Assembly (NCBI RefSeq): GCF_020832325.1
Contig: NZ_JAFIEU010000002.1
Coordinates: forward strand, 1-64,000
From: Lunatimonas sp.
GTDB lineage: Bacteria; Bacteroidota; Bacteroidia; Cytophagales; Cyclobacteriaceae
Direction of reading: 5' to 3'
Length of the DNA: 64,000 nt
In this document: one piece after another, positions 1 through 9,098 of the stretch
Numbering within the stretch: position 1 is the stretch's first letter
Layout of the letters: every line of letters starts with the position of its first letter
Notes under the pieces: generated by a model
The model's input: only the letters and a program-made list of their open reading frames with translations
The model's database searches: none
Told to the model about the DNA's origin: nothing
Position numbers and translations under genes: made by a program

Positions 1-809
1 AGCATACGCTGGGCAATGTATCCACCACCTCCGGGCTCTGCGCCGGGATACCAAGTGGCCCACCACTGTATGGCTATTGGCATAATAAACAACGGAATCA
101 ACAGATTCCAGTCATTAAAGTCTGGCACCAGGTCTAGCTTGTCCGATACATTCGGGTGTGCCAGCAGATTACCTAGGCTGCCAATTTCCGGCAAACCGAC
201 AATATAGATGGCCGCGCCAAACGATCCCGCCATCGCAATGAAAAATTGAAAAAAGTCTGTGAGCAAAACCCCTTTCAATCCCCCCAACGAGCTATATATC
301 ACCGTGACCACTGAGACCAAAAGTAATGTGGTCAGCGGCGTTAAACCCATCATGGTACCAAAGATTTTGATGGCTGCCAGCAATACGGTTGCCATGATTA
401 CTACGTTGAAAAATACCCCCAGATACAACGCACGGAATGCCCGTAGGAATGCAGCCGGCTTACCTCCATAGCGAATTTCGTAAAACTCCAAGTCTGTGGT
501 TACCTCAGAACGGCGCCATAATTTTGCATACACAAACACCGTCAGCATTCCTGTAAGTAGAAAAGCCCACCAAACCCAGTTGCCGGATACCCCGTCCTTA
601 CGGACAATGTCCGTCACCAGGTTAGGCGTGTCGGCCGAAAAGGTGGTAGCAACCATGGAAATACCCAACAGCCACCAAGGCATATTCCTTCCCGAGAGAA
701 AAAATTCCTTTGCACTTTTGCCGGCAGTTTTAGACGTTAGGATGCCTATGAGCATGGAAATCACAAAAAAGGCGATAATGATTGCCCAGTCTAGTACCGA
801 GATGTTCAT
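1..809 (-). CDS. Sodium:solute symporter (SSS family), C-terminal part beyond the window edge
   Basis: This gene is missing from the ORF track because its stop lies outside the window; I read it from the complement. It starts with ATG at 809 and stays open for 269 codons. The N-terminus is a membrane helix (LDWAIIIAFFVISMLIGI), followed by the SSS signature region FFLSGRNMPWWLLGISMVAT and FSADTPNLVTDIVRKDG, then IYSSLGGLKGVLLTDFFQFF and AIQWWATWYPGAEPGGGGYI. All are typical of Bacteroidota Na+-coupled sugar or solute symporters. It should carry a small organic solute into the cell with sodium. The substrate is not readable. It is divergent from the sugar-kinase-like gene at 1117, which suggests, but does not prove, uptake followed by phosphorylation. 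Confidence 0.94.
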   Translation of the reverse strand, partial: MNISVLDWAIIIAFFVISMLIGILTSKTAGKSAKEFFLSGRNMPWWLLGISMVATTFSADTPNLVTDIVRKDGVSGNWVWWAFLLTGMLTVFVYAKLWRRSEVTTDLEFYEIRYGGKPAAFLRAFRALYLGVFFNVVIMATVLLAAIKIFGTMMGLTPLTTLLLVSVVTVIYSSLGGLKGVLLTDFFQFFIAMAGSFGAAIYIVGLPEIGSLGNLLAHPNVSDKLDLVPDFNDWNLLIPLFIMPIAIQWWATWYPGAEPGGGGYIAQRM

Positions 810-1116
810 GATGTAGGATAAAATTAGATTTGGAAGATATGTGATACAGCTTTTCTCTTATTCGACTCAAAACAGCCCCTAAATTATTAATAATTTTATC
901 AAATAAAGGGTGCTTTATCGATATTTTTATTAATTATTTTCGCTTTTCGGTCCTTATTTCTGCGTGTAAACCGAGGTGGGGATAGTGGCCGGGTAAATAT
1001 AAACGGTTTCGAACAAGATTAAGCAAAACTCTTGTAATTTTACAGGTTAAATACCTCTGGTATTCCAAAATGTACCATTCCGCGTTTCCACTTAGCGTTG
1101 GGACAAACAATAAACC
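810..1116. other. Divergent intergenic region between symporter and kinase
   Basis: This is about 300 AT-rich bases without a credible gene. The minus-strand ORF 934..1209 has no family features and overlaps the kinase start. A TAATTTTA box, one base off the Bacteroidota -7 consensus, lies on the minus strand at 819-826, just before the symporter start. I see no convincing operator or RNA structure. Confidence 0.5.
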
Positions 1117-2181
1117 ATGGAAAAACAGATTATCGATCAGGTGTTGACAGCCTATCCTGATCTCAGAAGCGATGCTTCTTTTTCGAGGTTCGGGTCCGGC
1201 CATATACACAGCACTTACAGGCTACAGGTGGGCCCTGCAGCTTATATCCTTCAGGAGTTTAACGACAAGGTATTCAAGTATCCGGACAGAATATCGGGTA
1301 ATTTAACTGTTTTGTACAGCCATTTAAAAGAGGGCATGCTTTCCTTTGAACTACCCTTGCCGGTGCAAAATAACGAAGGAGAAATGTTTACCTCGGTTGG
1401 AGGCCGGTTATTTCGAATCTTTCCATTTGTGGAGGGCATCACGAAAGATAAGGTAGATGAGCTACCCGCCTGCCGGAAGGCTGCGGCAGCCTTTGCGGAT
1501 TTTATAGTAGCCTTTCTCCCAGTGGACGCTGCCACCATGCGGGATACCATCCCGGATTTTCATAACCTAGCCCTTCGGTTTGAGCAGTTTGAGGAAAGTA
1601 TCCGCAACACACGGGTGGCCATTACACCGGAGGTGGACCGTTTGATCACATTTTATCAGCGGCAGCGTGATTTGGTAGACACTTATAGTATGTATAAGAA
1701 GTCGCTGCCACTTCGCGTTACCCACAACGACACCAAAATAAACAATCTCATTTATCAGGAGGATCTCTCCAAGGTCAATGCACTCATTGATCTAGACACC
1801 ATTATGGCCGGGTATGTTTTTTACGATTTTGGGGACCTTGTCCGAACGGTAACCTGTTCGGAAGACGAGTCTTCCCTGAACTGGGATTCGATCCATGTAG
1901 ATTTGGCGAAATACGAAGCATTGATTGCCGGTTTTTTCCAACCTTTAAAAGGCCTGTTGGATGCAAAGGAAATGGGCTCTTTGACCTATGGAGGGGAGAT
2001 GATGACCTGTATCATGGGGTTGAGATTTCTGACCGATTACCTCAATGGAAACGTGTATTACCACATCTCTTACGAGAACCAAAATCTCCATCGGTCCAAA
2101 AACCAAAGCATGCTATTGCAGTCCCTAAGAGATCATCGGGCACAGATACAGCAGATGGTAGATAGTATCGTGACAGCTTAA
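1117..2181 (+). CDS. APH-fold phosphotransferase, N-acetylhexosamine kinase-like
   Basis: This is a 354-residue cytosolic kinase of the aminoglycoside phosphotransferase fold. The catalytic loop reads THNDTKINN (about residues 202-210, the HxDxxxxN motif). The metal-binding segment is LIDLDTIMAGYVFYDFGD (from about 223). The form D-L-D-T-x-M-x-G followed by YDFGD is characteristic of the NahK-like branch that phosphorylates N-acetylhexosamines at C1, so a sugar is a more likely substrate than an antibiotic. It begins with ATG and is divergent from the Na+/solute symporter, which could supply the sugar. recG follows after 18 bases. The family assignment is firm; the substrate is inference. Confidence 0.88.
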   Translation: MEKQIIDQVLTAYPDLRSDASFSRFGSGHIHSTYRLQVGPAAYILQEFNDKVFKYPDRISGNLTVLYSHLKEGMLSFELPLPVQNNEGEMFTSVGGRLFRIFPFVEGITKDKVDELPACRKAAAAFADFIVAFLPVDAATMRDTIPDFHNLALRFEQFEESIRNTRVAITPEVDRLITFYQRQRDLVDTYSMYKKSLPLRVTHNDTKINNLIYQEDLSKVNALIDLDTIMAGYVFYDFGDLVRTVTCSEDESSLNWDSIHVDLAKYEALIAGFFQPLKGLLDAKEMGSLTYGGEMMTCIMGLRFLTDYLNGNVYYHISYENQNLHRSKNQSMLLQSLRDHRAQIQQMVDSIVTA

Positions 2182-2199
2182 ACGTAAAAATACAAACCA

Positions 2200-4293
2200 T
2201 TGTCGGGATTCTTTGATACGAACATTGAGTTTCTCAGGGGTGTTGGCCCGCTGAAGGCTGAGTTGCTCCGAAAGGAGCTACAGATTTTTACCTTTGGAGA
2301 TTTGTTAGAGCACTTTCCTTTTCGCTACGAAGACAGAACAGCATTTGTAAAAATAAACCAACTGAATCCAGACCTGGAGCATGTGCAGGTAGTGGGAAAG
2401 TTGGGATCTTGGGAGCTGATAGGTGAGGGTAGGAAAAAGCGCTTGACTGCACAGTTTAGCGATGATACCGGGGTAATGGAACTTACTTGGTTCAAAGGAG
2501 TTCAGTGGGTCATCAAACGGCTGGTGAAGGGCGCTTCTTACGTGGCCTTTGGCAAGCCCAATCAGTATGGGAGAAAATATTCCATGGCCCACCCCGAGTT
2601 GGAATTGGTCACCGATCGGCAATCAGACAAGTCTTTTCTACAGCCGGTATATTCAAGCACCGAAAAGCTGCGTGCTAAATATTTAGACAGCAAGGGCATT
2701 TCCAAGCTGATGGAGGAGTTGCTGAAGCAGGGGCTTTCCCAGGTGTCAGAGACACTACCTCCCACGCTGATGCAGGCCCATCGGCTTATGGCAAAGGTCG
2801 AAGCCATTCGACATATTCATTTTCCATCCGATGTGCAGGTGCTTCGTAGGGCTAGGTACCGACTCAAGTTTGAGGAATTTTTCTTTTTGCAGCTTAGGCT
2901 GCTGAAGTTGAAATTGGCCAGAACGGAAAAATTTCGGGGTCAAGCTCTGGGCCAAACCGGGCTGCTGACTAATTTCTACCAAAACCATCTTCCCTTTGAC
3001 CTAACCGACGCCCAAAAGAAGGTGACCCGGGAGATTTTTGCGGATTTGAAGTCTGGGAAGCAAATGAACCGGCTTGTGCAGGGAGATGTGGGATCTGGTA
3101 AGACCATAGTGGCCTTCATCAGTATTCTCATTGCCGTGGACTCCGGCGCGCAAACCTGCCTGATGGCCCCCACGGAGATCCTCGCTACACAACATTTCGA
3201 GGGGTTAAAGGATTATGCGGGTAAGATGGGCTTGGAGATTGCGCTGCTTACCGGGTCTACCAAACGTTCTTCCCGGGACGAGATACACGCTGCACTATTG
3301 GAAGGACGCCTACACATTCTGATCGGAACCCATGCACTTTTAGAAGATGTGGTGCGGTTTCAGAATCTGGGGCTGGCAATTATTGATGAACAGCACCGCT
3401 TTGGCGTTGCTCAGAGGGCAAAACTTTGGGGTAAAAACAAGGATGTATATCCCCACGTGCTGGTGATGACAGCCACGCCGATTCCCCGTACGTTGGCGAT
3501 GACCCTTTATGGGGATTTGGATATTTCGGTCATCGACGAGTTGCCAAGCGGTAGAAAGCCGATACAAACCATCCACAGGTATGACCGGGACAGGCTGCGG
3601 GTCTTTGGTTTTTTACGAAAGCAGATTGAGGAAGGCAGGCAGGTGTACTTGGTGTATCCCTTGATAGAGGAGTCGGAAAAGTCGGATCTAAAGAGCTTGA
3701 TGGACGGATACGAGAGTATTTGCAGGGCTTTTTCCGAGTATCCGATAGGTATTCTTCATGGCAATATGAAGCCTGCCGATAAGGAATACGAAATGGCTCG
3801 GTTTGTAAAGGGGGAGACAAAAATCATGGTTGCCACCACGGTGATTGAGGTAGGTGTCAATGTGCCCAATGCGACGGTTATGGTGATCGAAAATGCCGAA
3901 CGTTTTGGTCTCTCGCAACTTCATCAGCTTCGCGGAAGGGTAGGGCGAGGCTCCAATCAGTCTTATTGCATCTTGATGACCAAGTACGAGTTGTCCAAGG
4001 ATAGCCGAGTTCGGTTAGAGACCATGGTGCGAACCAACAACGGTTTTGAGATAGCAGATGTGGACCTCAAATTGAGGGGTCCGGGGGACCTAACGGGCAC
4101 GCAGCAGTCTGGACTTACGGATTTGAAAATCGCTGATTTGAGTAAGGATGCACCCATTCTGGCACTGGCCCGGGACGTTGCGAGGGAATTATTGGAACGG
4201 GATCCTCAGCTACTTTCGGAGGAGCACAGGCCTATTCTAGCGCAAATTAGCAAACAGAAAAAAAACGCTGTAAACTGGAGTAGAATTTCTTAA
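2200..4293 (+). CDS. recG: ATP-dependent DNA helicase RecG
   Basis: This is a 697-residue protein, the normal RecG length. An N-terminal wedge/OB domain is followed by a superfamily 2 helicase core: Walker A QGDVGSGKT (about 294-302), the motif II variant IIDEQHRFGV, motif III VMTATPIPRTLAMTLYGDLD and the C-terminal motif HQLRGRVGRG. The RecG-specific tail GFEIADVDLKLRGPGDLTGT is intact. RecG remodels stalled replication forks and branch-migrates Holliday junctions. The start is TTG at 2200: an in-frame stop lies at 2185 and the first in-frame ATG is about 90 codons in, which would delete the wedge domain. It sits 18 bases behind the kinase gene and may be co-transcribed. Confidence 0.97.
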   Translation: MSGFFDTNIEFLRGVGPLKAELLRKELQIFTFGDLLEHFPFRYEDRTAFVKINQLNPDLEHVQVVGKLGSWELIGEGRKKRLTAQFSDDTGVMELTWFKGVQWVIKRLVKGASYVAFGKPNQYGRKYSMAHPELELVTDRQSDKSFLQPVYSSTEKLRAKYLDSKGISKLMEELLKQGLSQVSETLPPTLMQAHRLMAKVEAIRHIHFPSDVQVLRRARYRLKFEEFFFLQLRLLKLKLARTEKFRGQALGQTGLLTNFYQNHLPFDLTDAQKKVTREIFADLKSGKQMNRLVQGDVGSGKTIVAFISILIAVDSGAQTCLMAPTEILATQHFEGLKDYAGKMGLEIALLTGSTKRSSRDEIHAALLEGRLHILIGTHALLEDVVRFQNLGLAIIDEQHRFGVAQRAKLWGKNKDVYPHVLVMTATPIPRTLAMTLYGDLDISVIDELPSGRKPIQTIHRYDRDRLRVFGFLRKQIEEGRQVYLVYPLIEESEKSDLKSLMDGYESICRAFSEYPIGILHGNMKPADKEYEMARFVKGETKIMVATTVIEVGVNVPNATVMVIENAERFGLSQLHQLRGRVGRGSNQSYCILMTKYELSKDSRVRLETMVRTNNGFEIADVDLKLRGPGDLTGTQQSGLTDLKIADLSKDAPILALARDVARELLERDPQLLSEEHRPILAQISKQKKNAVNWSRIS

Positions 4294-4407
4294 GTCTGCG
4301 GGAATTTTTTTTGTATCAAATTGGAAGTATATTTCGTACGAGTAGTTGGAAAGAGGGGAAGGTTGGTACGGTTTTTATTGCTAAATCACTAGTTGTACAA
4401 AAAATAC

Positions 4408-5256
4408 ATGGATATGTACTTGTCTCGAATACCCTTGTTTCTCCTTTTTGGCGGAATCCTAGCCTTTTCTTCGTGTGTTTCCAAGAAGAAATTTACCGAA
4501 GCCAATATGCGCATCTCCAGCCTCACCCGATCGCTGGGCGATACCGAGTCTTCTTTACAGACGACTAGGGAAACCCTCCAGAAAACCCAGGAGGAACTGG
4601 ACCAAACCAAGGGCGCGCTGTCCAGAGAAAAAGAGCTCACTGAAACCCTCAATAGCCGTCTAAGTCAGGCATTGTCCACCTCCACTTCTGTACAGCAACA
4701 GTTGACCGAAAAGGAGCGAAGGCTTTTGGAGCAACAGGAACGGCTCGACATGCTTCAAAGCCTGTTGGACGAACAGCGTTCGGTGATGGCCAATCTAAAA
4801 GCTACAGTGGACAGGGCATTGAACCAATACCGATCCGACGAGCTACAGGTCTACGAGGAGGACGGTAAGCTGTATGTCTCCCTACAGGATAAATTGCTAT
4901 TTCCCTCCGGCAGTGCAACCGTAAATCGAGACGGCCGAGAGGCTTTGGGCAAATTGTCTGAGGTGTTGAATTCCAATGAAGAAATTCAGATTATGGTAGA
5001 AGGGCACACCGATAACGTGCCGATCAGCGGTCGATTTGAAGACAACTGGGCGCTAAGTACTGCTAGGGCCACTGCCATCGTTCGGATATTGACACAGACC
5101 TACAAAGTGGATCCCGAGCGCGTAATTGCATCTGGCAGAAGCTATTACTACCCCAAGGCTCCCAACGATTCGGCCGAAGGGAGAGCCAGAAACCGTAGGA
5201 CAGAGATAATCCTAACGCCTAAGCTTGATGAGCTCTTCAAGCTACTCGGGCAGTAA
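4408..5256 (+). CDS. OmpA-family outer membrane lipoprotein
   Basis: This is about 282 residues. A lipoprotein signal peptide ends in a lipobox near ILAFSSC, with acylation expected at that Cys. A long coiled coil rich in Glu, Gln and Ser follows (about residues 30-130). The C-terminal OmpA/Pal peptidoglycan-binding domain carries VEGHTDNVPISG, NWALSTARA and RARNRRTEI. The predicted role is linking the outer membrane to peptidoglycan across a periplasmic stalk. The track start at 4393 is TTG. I prefer ATG at 4408 (4414 is also possible), which gives a cleaner signal peptide. The rluE-like gene starts two bases after its stop, so the two are probably co-transcribed. Confidence 0.9.
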   Translation: MDMYLSRIPLFLLFGGILAFSSCVSKKKFTEANMRISSLTRSLGDTESSLQTTRETLQKTQEELDQTKGALSREKELTETLNSRLSQALSTSTSVQQQLTEKERRLLEQQERLDMLQSLLDEQRSVMANLKATVDRALNQYRSDELQVYEEDGKLYVSLQDKLLFPSGSATVNRDGREALGKLSEVLNSNEEIQIMVEGHTDNVPISGRFEDNWALSTARATAIVRILTQTYKVDPERVIASGRSYYYPKAPNDSAEGRARNRRTEIILTPKLDELFKLLGQ

Positions 5257-5258
5257 CT

Positions 5259-5882
5259 ATGCTATTGCGGTATTTCATCGTATACAAGCCATTTGGTGTG
5301 CTAAGTCAGTTTAGTGGGGAGGACCATACGCTTGGTGGGCTATGGGACTTCCCAAAGGACGTGTATCCTGTCGGGAGGTTGGACAAGGATAGCGAGGGCC
5401 TGCTATTGGTTACGAATGACAAAAAACTCAACCACTTTTTACTGGAGCCCCGCTACGGACACAAGCGGACCTACCTCGTACAGGTAGAAGGTCTGATCAA
5501 GCTGGATGCTCTACAAGCGCTTCAAGCGGGCGTAGAAATTCGGGTAGATAACAAGGACTACCTCACCAAAAAAGCTAGAGCCATGCTGCTACCTTCCGAG
5601 CCGGAGTTGCCGGCGCGAATCCCTCCTATCCGATACCGAAAAAATGTACCGGATTGTTGGATCTCACTGACGCTAACCGAGGGCAAAAACCGTCAAGTGC
5701 GAAAAATGACGGCCAAAGTGGGATATCCAACCCTGCGCCTGGTACGATGGTCCATGGAAAATTTGACGATCGAGGGATTTAAGAGTGGGCAGGTGCTCGA
5801 GAAGTCTCGGGATGAAATTTACCTCAGCCTTGGATTTTCCCCCGAAAACCCGAGGGGCAGTTTTTCTGGAGCAAGAAAATAG
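5259..5882 (+). CDS. rluE: RluE-type 23S rRNA pseudouridine synthase
   Basis: This 207-residue protein is of the RsuA/RluB/E/F family without an S4 domain, which fits RluE. It begins YFIVYKPFGVLSQF and carries the catalytic motif VYPVGRLDKDSEGLLLVTND, in which the Asp of GRLDKDSEG is the nucleophile. Further family motifs are GHKRTYLVQVEG and LTEGKNRQVRKMTAKVGYPT. RluE converts a single uridine in domain V of 23S rRNA. The target base is family knowledge and not visible here. ATG lies two bases after the OmpA-family stop. Confidence 0.9.
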   Translation: MLLRYFIVYKPFGVLSQFSGEDHTLGGLWDFPKDVYPVGRLDKDSEGLLLVTNDKKLNHFLLEPRYGHKRTYLVQVEGLIKLDALQALQAGVEIRVDNKDYLTKKARAMLLPSEPELPARIPPIRYRKNVPDCWISLTLTEGKNRQVRKMTAKVGYPTLRLVRWSMENLTIEGFKSGQVLEKSRDEIYLSLGFSPENPRGSFSGARK

Positions 5883-6020
5883 GCCTTTCTTACTCCCAAA
5901 ACCCAAGAACAACCCCATGTTCGTTGTGAGATCAAGCGAATTGTTCTAATTTAGGCCGAATAATAGATTGGGGGAGAGAAATTTGTTCCTTTTAATAGAA
6001 AACAACATCAAATAGCGGAT

Positions 6021-6992
6021 ATGCATCAGGAGAAAATAGCAGCAGCCATACAAGAAGTGAAGAAAATAGTGGTGGGTCAGGACCGGATGATCAACCGGTT
6101 GTTGATTGGGTTATTTACAAATGGCCACATTCTGTTAGAAGGGGTGCCGGGATTGGCCAAGACGCTGACGGTAAATACGCTGGCGAAGGTGCTGCATCTG
6201 GATTTCAAACGGATCCAATTTACCCCCGATCTGCTGCCCTCAGATTTGATAGGTACCATGATTTATAATCAGCTCAATGCGAATTTTGAGGTGAAGAAAG
6301 GACCGATATTCTCCAATATCATCTTGGCCGATGAAGTGAACCGTTCTCCGGCCAAAGTGCAGTCGGCATTGTTGGAGGCGATGCAGGAGAAGCAGGTTAC
6401 AATCGGTGAAACGACCTTTATGTTGGACAAGCCGTTTTTGGTTTTGGCCACCCAAAACCCCGTTGATCAGGAGGGAACTTACCCGCTACCCGAAGCACAG
6501 GTAGACCGGTTTATGATGAAGGTGAACATCGACTATCCGTCCAAGAGGGATGAAATGGAGGTGATGCGACGGATGACCGATGCCTTTTTTGTGTCGGAGG
6601 TGAATCCCTTGCTTAATAAAGAAGATATCTTTGCTATTCGCGCAGAGATCAACAAGGTACGCATTGCCGAGCCCCTGGAAAATTACATCATTGAGCTGGT
6701 CTTCTGCACCAGGTTTCCGGATAAATACGGCATGGAGCAGGAATCCCGCTATATACAGTTTGGGGCATCGCCACGTGCGAGTATCAACCTGAATCTGGCC
6801 GCAAAGGCCGTAGCTTACATGGACGGGAGGGATTATGTGCTCCCGGAAGATATCAAGGAAATCGCTGTGGATGTACTCAATCACCGCATCATTCTGAACT
6901 ACGAAGCGGAGGCAGACAACGTCAGCACCAGGGACATTATCCTTCGGATCTTGGATAAGATTCCCTTAAATAAAACCGCGGTATTTAACTGA
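6021..6992 (+). CDS. MoxR-family AAA+ ATPase
   Basis: This is a 323-residue MoxR ATPase of the RavA/MoxR clade. Walker A is GVPGLAKTLTVNTLAK (about residues 40-55). ILADEVNRSPAKVQSALLEA is Walker B with sensor context. LATQNPVDQEGTYPLPEAQ and the C-terminal lid with GASPRASINL are diagnostic. MoxR ATPases act as chaperones that mature metalloenzymes or membrane complexes, usually encoded next to DUF58 and von Willebrand A domain genes. None of those partners follows here: the next gene, after 65 bases, is a histidine kinase. This copy therefore appears detached from the usual operon. Confidence 0.95.
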   Translation: MHQEKIAAAIQEVKKIVVGQDRMINRLLIGLFTNGHILLEGVPGLAKTLTVNTLAKVLHLDFKRIQFTPDLLPSDLIGTMIYNQLNANFEVKKGPIFSNIILADEVNRSPAKVQSALLEAMQEKQVTIGETTFMLDKPFLVLATQNPVDQEGTYPLPEAQVDRFMMKVNIDYPSKRDEMEVMRRMTDAFFVSEVNPLLNKEDIFAIRAEINKVRIAEPLENYIIELVFCTRFPDKYGMEQESRYIQFGASPRASINLNLAAKAVAYMDGRDYVLPEDIKEIAVDVLNHRIILNYEAEADNVSTRDIILRILDKIPLNKTAVFN

Positions 6993-7057
6993 TAGGAAGA
7001 TTCCCTAGTAGACCTGGTCGGTGGGGAGTTTGACCTATTTTTTGTTAAATCCCATGT

Positions 7058-8107
7058 ATGGATAAAAGCAAATTATATTGGATACTTCAGGGCGTGGGTT
7101 GGCTGGGATATGCTGGCCTAAACCTGTTTTTTTTATCCTTTGATCGGGGCATCACGCCGATTCAGGTGGGCGCTTACCTATCACTTGCTACCTTTTATTT
7201 TTTGTCAACCCACTTTTTCAGGTATTACATCAAGAAAAACGCCTGGTTTGAATTTTCATTGGAGAAGCTCCTCAAGAAGGTCTTTATTTCCCTTGTCTTA
7301 TTGAGTTTTCTTAACATGTTTGCCCAGGTGTTCATCAATCTAGTATTTGACATCTTGAACCCCTTGGTGGATTTGACACCGTTGTTTTTGCTGGCCAATC
7401 TGTTTACTAGCTTTGTGTTCTACTCACTTTGGGTATTGATGTACTTTCTGTTTTATTTTCTGGACAACTACAATGCTACCCTGAAGTATCAGGCCAAAAT
7501 CAACGAAATAAAGCTGATTCACTTGCGCAATCAGTTAAATCCGCATTTTATATTTAATGCGCTGAACAGTGTGCGGGCTTTGGTTGACGAGGACCCCAAA
7601 AAGGCAAAGTCTGCCATAACGCAGCTCTCGAACATCCTGAGGTACTCGCTGATCATGGACAAGCACAAGGTGATCCCTTTTGGCGAGGAACTGAATACCG
7701 TAAAGGACTACCTTAACTTGGAGCTAATTCGTTTCGAAGAACGGCTTACGGTCAACTACGAAATCGAGGAGGCGGCCTTTCACTATAAAATTCCCCCTAT
7801 GATGCTACAGACCATCGTCGAAAACGGCATCAAGCACGGCATCTCAAACCTCATGCGTGGGGGCATCATTGAGATCAAATCCAGTATTGGACTTTTGGGA
7901 GATTTGTACATTTGGGTAAAAAATAGCGGACAACTAAAAGGAGAGGCAGTCAGCCGAAAACCCGGTGAGGGCCACGGGATTTCCAATACCATTGAACGGC
8001 TAAAACTCATTTATGGAGGGAGGGCTTCTTTCAAAATATTCAACCATGGGCAAGAATTTGTGGTCACTGAAATAAAAATTCCGAAACAAAATAGTAACTT
8101 AGAATAA
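7058..8107 (+). CDS. LytS/YehU-type sensor histidine kinase
   Basis: This is a 349-residue membrane kinase. Four hydrophobic segments fill the first 135 residues. The His_kinase (PF06580-type) motif is LRNQLNPHFIFNALNSVRAL, with the presumed phosphoacceptor His in NPHFIFN at about 163. An HATPase domain follows with IPPMMLQTIVENGIKHGI and GEGHGISNTIERL. There is no separate periplasmic sensor domain, so the stimulus probably acts on the membrane bundle. The LytTR response regulator begins 14 bases downstream; the two should form one two-component system in one transcript. Confidence 0.95.
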   Translation: MDKSKLYWILQGVGWLGYAGLNLFFLSFDRGITPIQVGAYLSLATFYFLSTHFFRYYIKKNAWFEFSLEKLLKKVFISLVLLSFLNMFAQVFINLVFDILNPLVDLTPLFLLANLFTSFVFYSLWVLMYFLFYFLDNYNATLKYQAKINEIKLIHLRNQLNPHFIFNALNSVRALVDEDPKKAKSAITQLSNILRYSLIMDKHKVIPFGEELNTVKDYLNLELIRFEERLTVNYEIEEAAFHYKIPPMMLQTIVENGIKHGISNLMRGGIIEIKSSIGLLGDLYIWVKNSGQLKGEAVSRKPGEGHGISNTIERLKLIYGGRASFKIFNHGQEFVVTEIKIPKQNSNLE

Positions 8108-8121
8108 AAATAAGGATAACA

Positions 8122-8856
8122 ATGCGTGCATTAATAGTAGATGACGAGAGATTAGCTAGGAAGGAACTGATCAACCTTCTTTCGAACCATGATAAAGTAG
8201 AGGTAGTCGGTGAGGCATTGAATGTCGACGACGCCAAGGAAAAGATTGATCAGTTGCAGCCGGATGTGATTTTTCTGGATATTCAAATGCCGGAAAAGAC
8301 GGGTTTTGATCTACTGGAGGAGCTGGACCATGTGCCGTTGGTCGTATTCACCACCGCGTACGATGAGTTTGCGATACAGGCATTTCAAGTGAACGCGTTG
8401 GATTACCTCCTTAAGCCGGTGGAGCCGGCCCGCTTGGCGGAAACGCTCGTCAAGTTGGAAAAGAAAATGGAGGACCTCAAGAAAGAGCAACAGGAATCCA
8501 CCGAATTAGCTCCCAAGAAGCTATCCTTAGCAGACCAGGTTTTTGTGAAGGATGGGGACCGATGTTGGTTTGTAAAACTGGCCAATGTCAGGCTGTTTGA
8601 ATCAGACGGGAACTATATCAAGGTATACTTTGACAACAACAAGCCCATGATTCATAAGTCGCTGAACGCATTGGACGAGCGTCTTGACGAAAAATCATTT
8701 TTTCGGGCTAGTAGGAAGCACATTATCAACCTAAGTTGGGTGGACACCATAGAGCCTTGGTTTAACGGTGGTTTGGTGGTGACACTGAAAGGGGGAGACC
8801 GGATCGAGGTAAGCAGACGGCAGGCCGCACGGTTTAAAGATTTGATGAGTTTATAG
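8122..8856 (+). CDS. LytTR-family response regulator
   Basis: This is a 244-residue regulator. The receiver domain has the acidic pair VDDER near residue 7, phosphoacceptor Asp in VIFLDIQMPEKTG (about 53), Thr in VVFTTAYDEFAIQAF and Lys in YLLKPVEPARL. The C-terminal LytTR DNA-binding domain shows LFESDGNYIKVYFDNNKP, FFRASRKHIINL and VSRRQAARFKDLM. It is the partner of the kinase ending 14 bases upstream. LytTR proteins bind short direct repeats in promoters; I could not assign targets. Confidence 0.96.
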   Translation: MRALIVDDERLARKELINLLSNHDKVEVVGEALNVDDAKEKIDQLQPDVIFLDIQMPEKTGFDLLEELDHVPLVVFTTAYDEFAIQAFQVNALDYLLKPVEPARLAETLVKLEKKMEDLKKEQQESTELAPKKLSLADQVFVKDGDRCWFVKLANVRLFESDGNYIKVYFDNNKPMIHKSLNALDERLDEKSFFRASRKHIINLSWVDTIEPWFNGGLVVTLKGGDRIEVSRRQAARFKDLMSL

Positions 8857-9016
8857 ATTCCATGACGATGCCATAAATATATCGTTTTATTACCTATTTT
8901 TTGCAAATTGTTGTATATTTAATCGCTTCTATCTAAGCTGCCGGAAGGTTTCTATTAAAATAGGGAACAAAGCTGAGCAGCTAGGGAAGTACAGCAAACA
9001 ATGGCAATTAGACGGT

Positions 9017-9077
9017 AAATACCTCTATTAGATCCCACTTACGTGTTGGATAGTAGAGGTTGTACCTATAGGTATTT
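9017..9077 (+). promoter_or_regulatory. Structured leader upstream of the second LytTR regulator
   Basis: The non-coding stretch before the gene at 9099 can fold into a hairpin with arms CCTCTA and TAGAGG and inner pairs ATCC/GGAT and CAC/GTG (about 9022-9060). A competing outer pair joins AAATACCT (9017-9024) to AGGTATTT (9070-9077). A 10-base palindrome ACCTATAGGT lies at 9064-9073. The alternatives share bases, so the region may be a regulatory leader or hold an operator. Function is unknown. Confidence 0.4.
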
Positions 9078-9098
9078 TTCAATAAAAAAACGTGAAAT

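Noticed and set aside
4311-4568. 85-residue plus-strand ORF between recG and the OmpA gene
   Set aside because: It overlaps the OmpA-family gene in another frame and shows no signal or domain.
6486-6884. 132-residue minus-strand ORF in the MoxR gene
   Set aside because: Shadow of a well-conserved MoxR frame.
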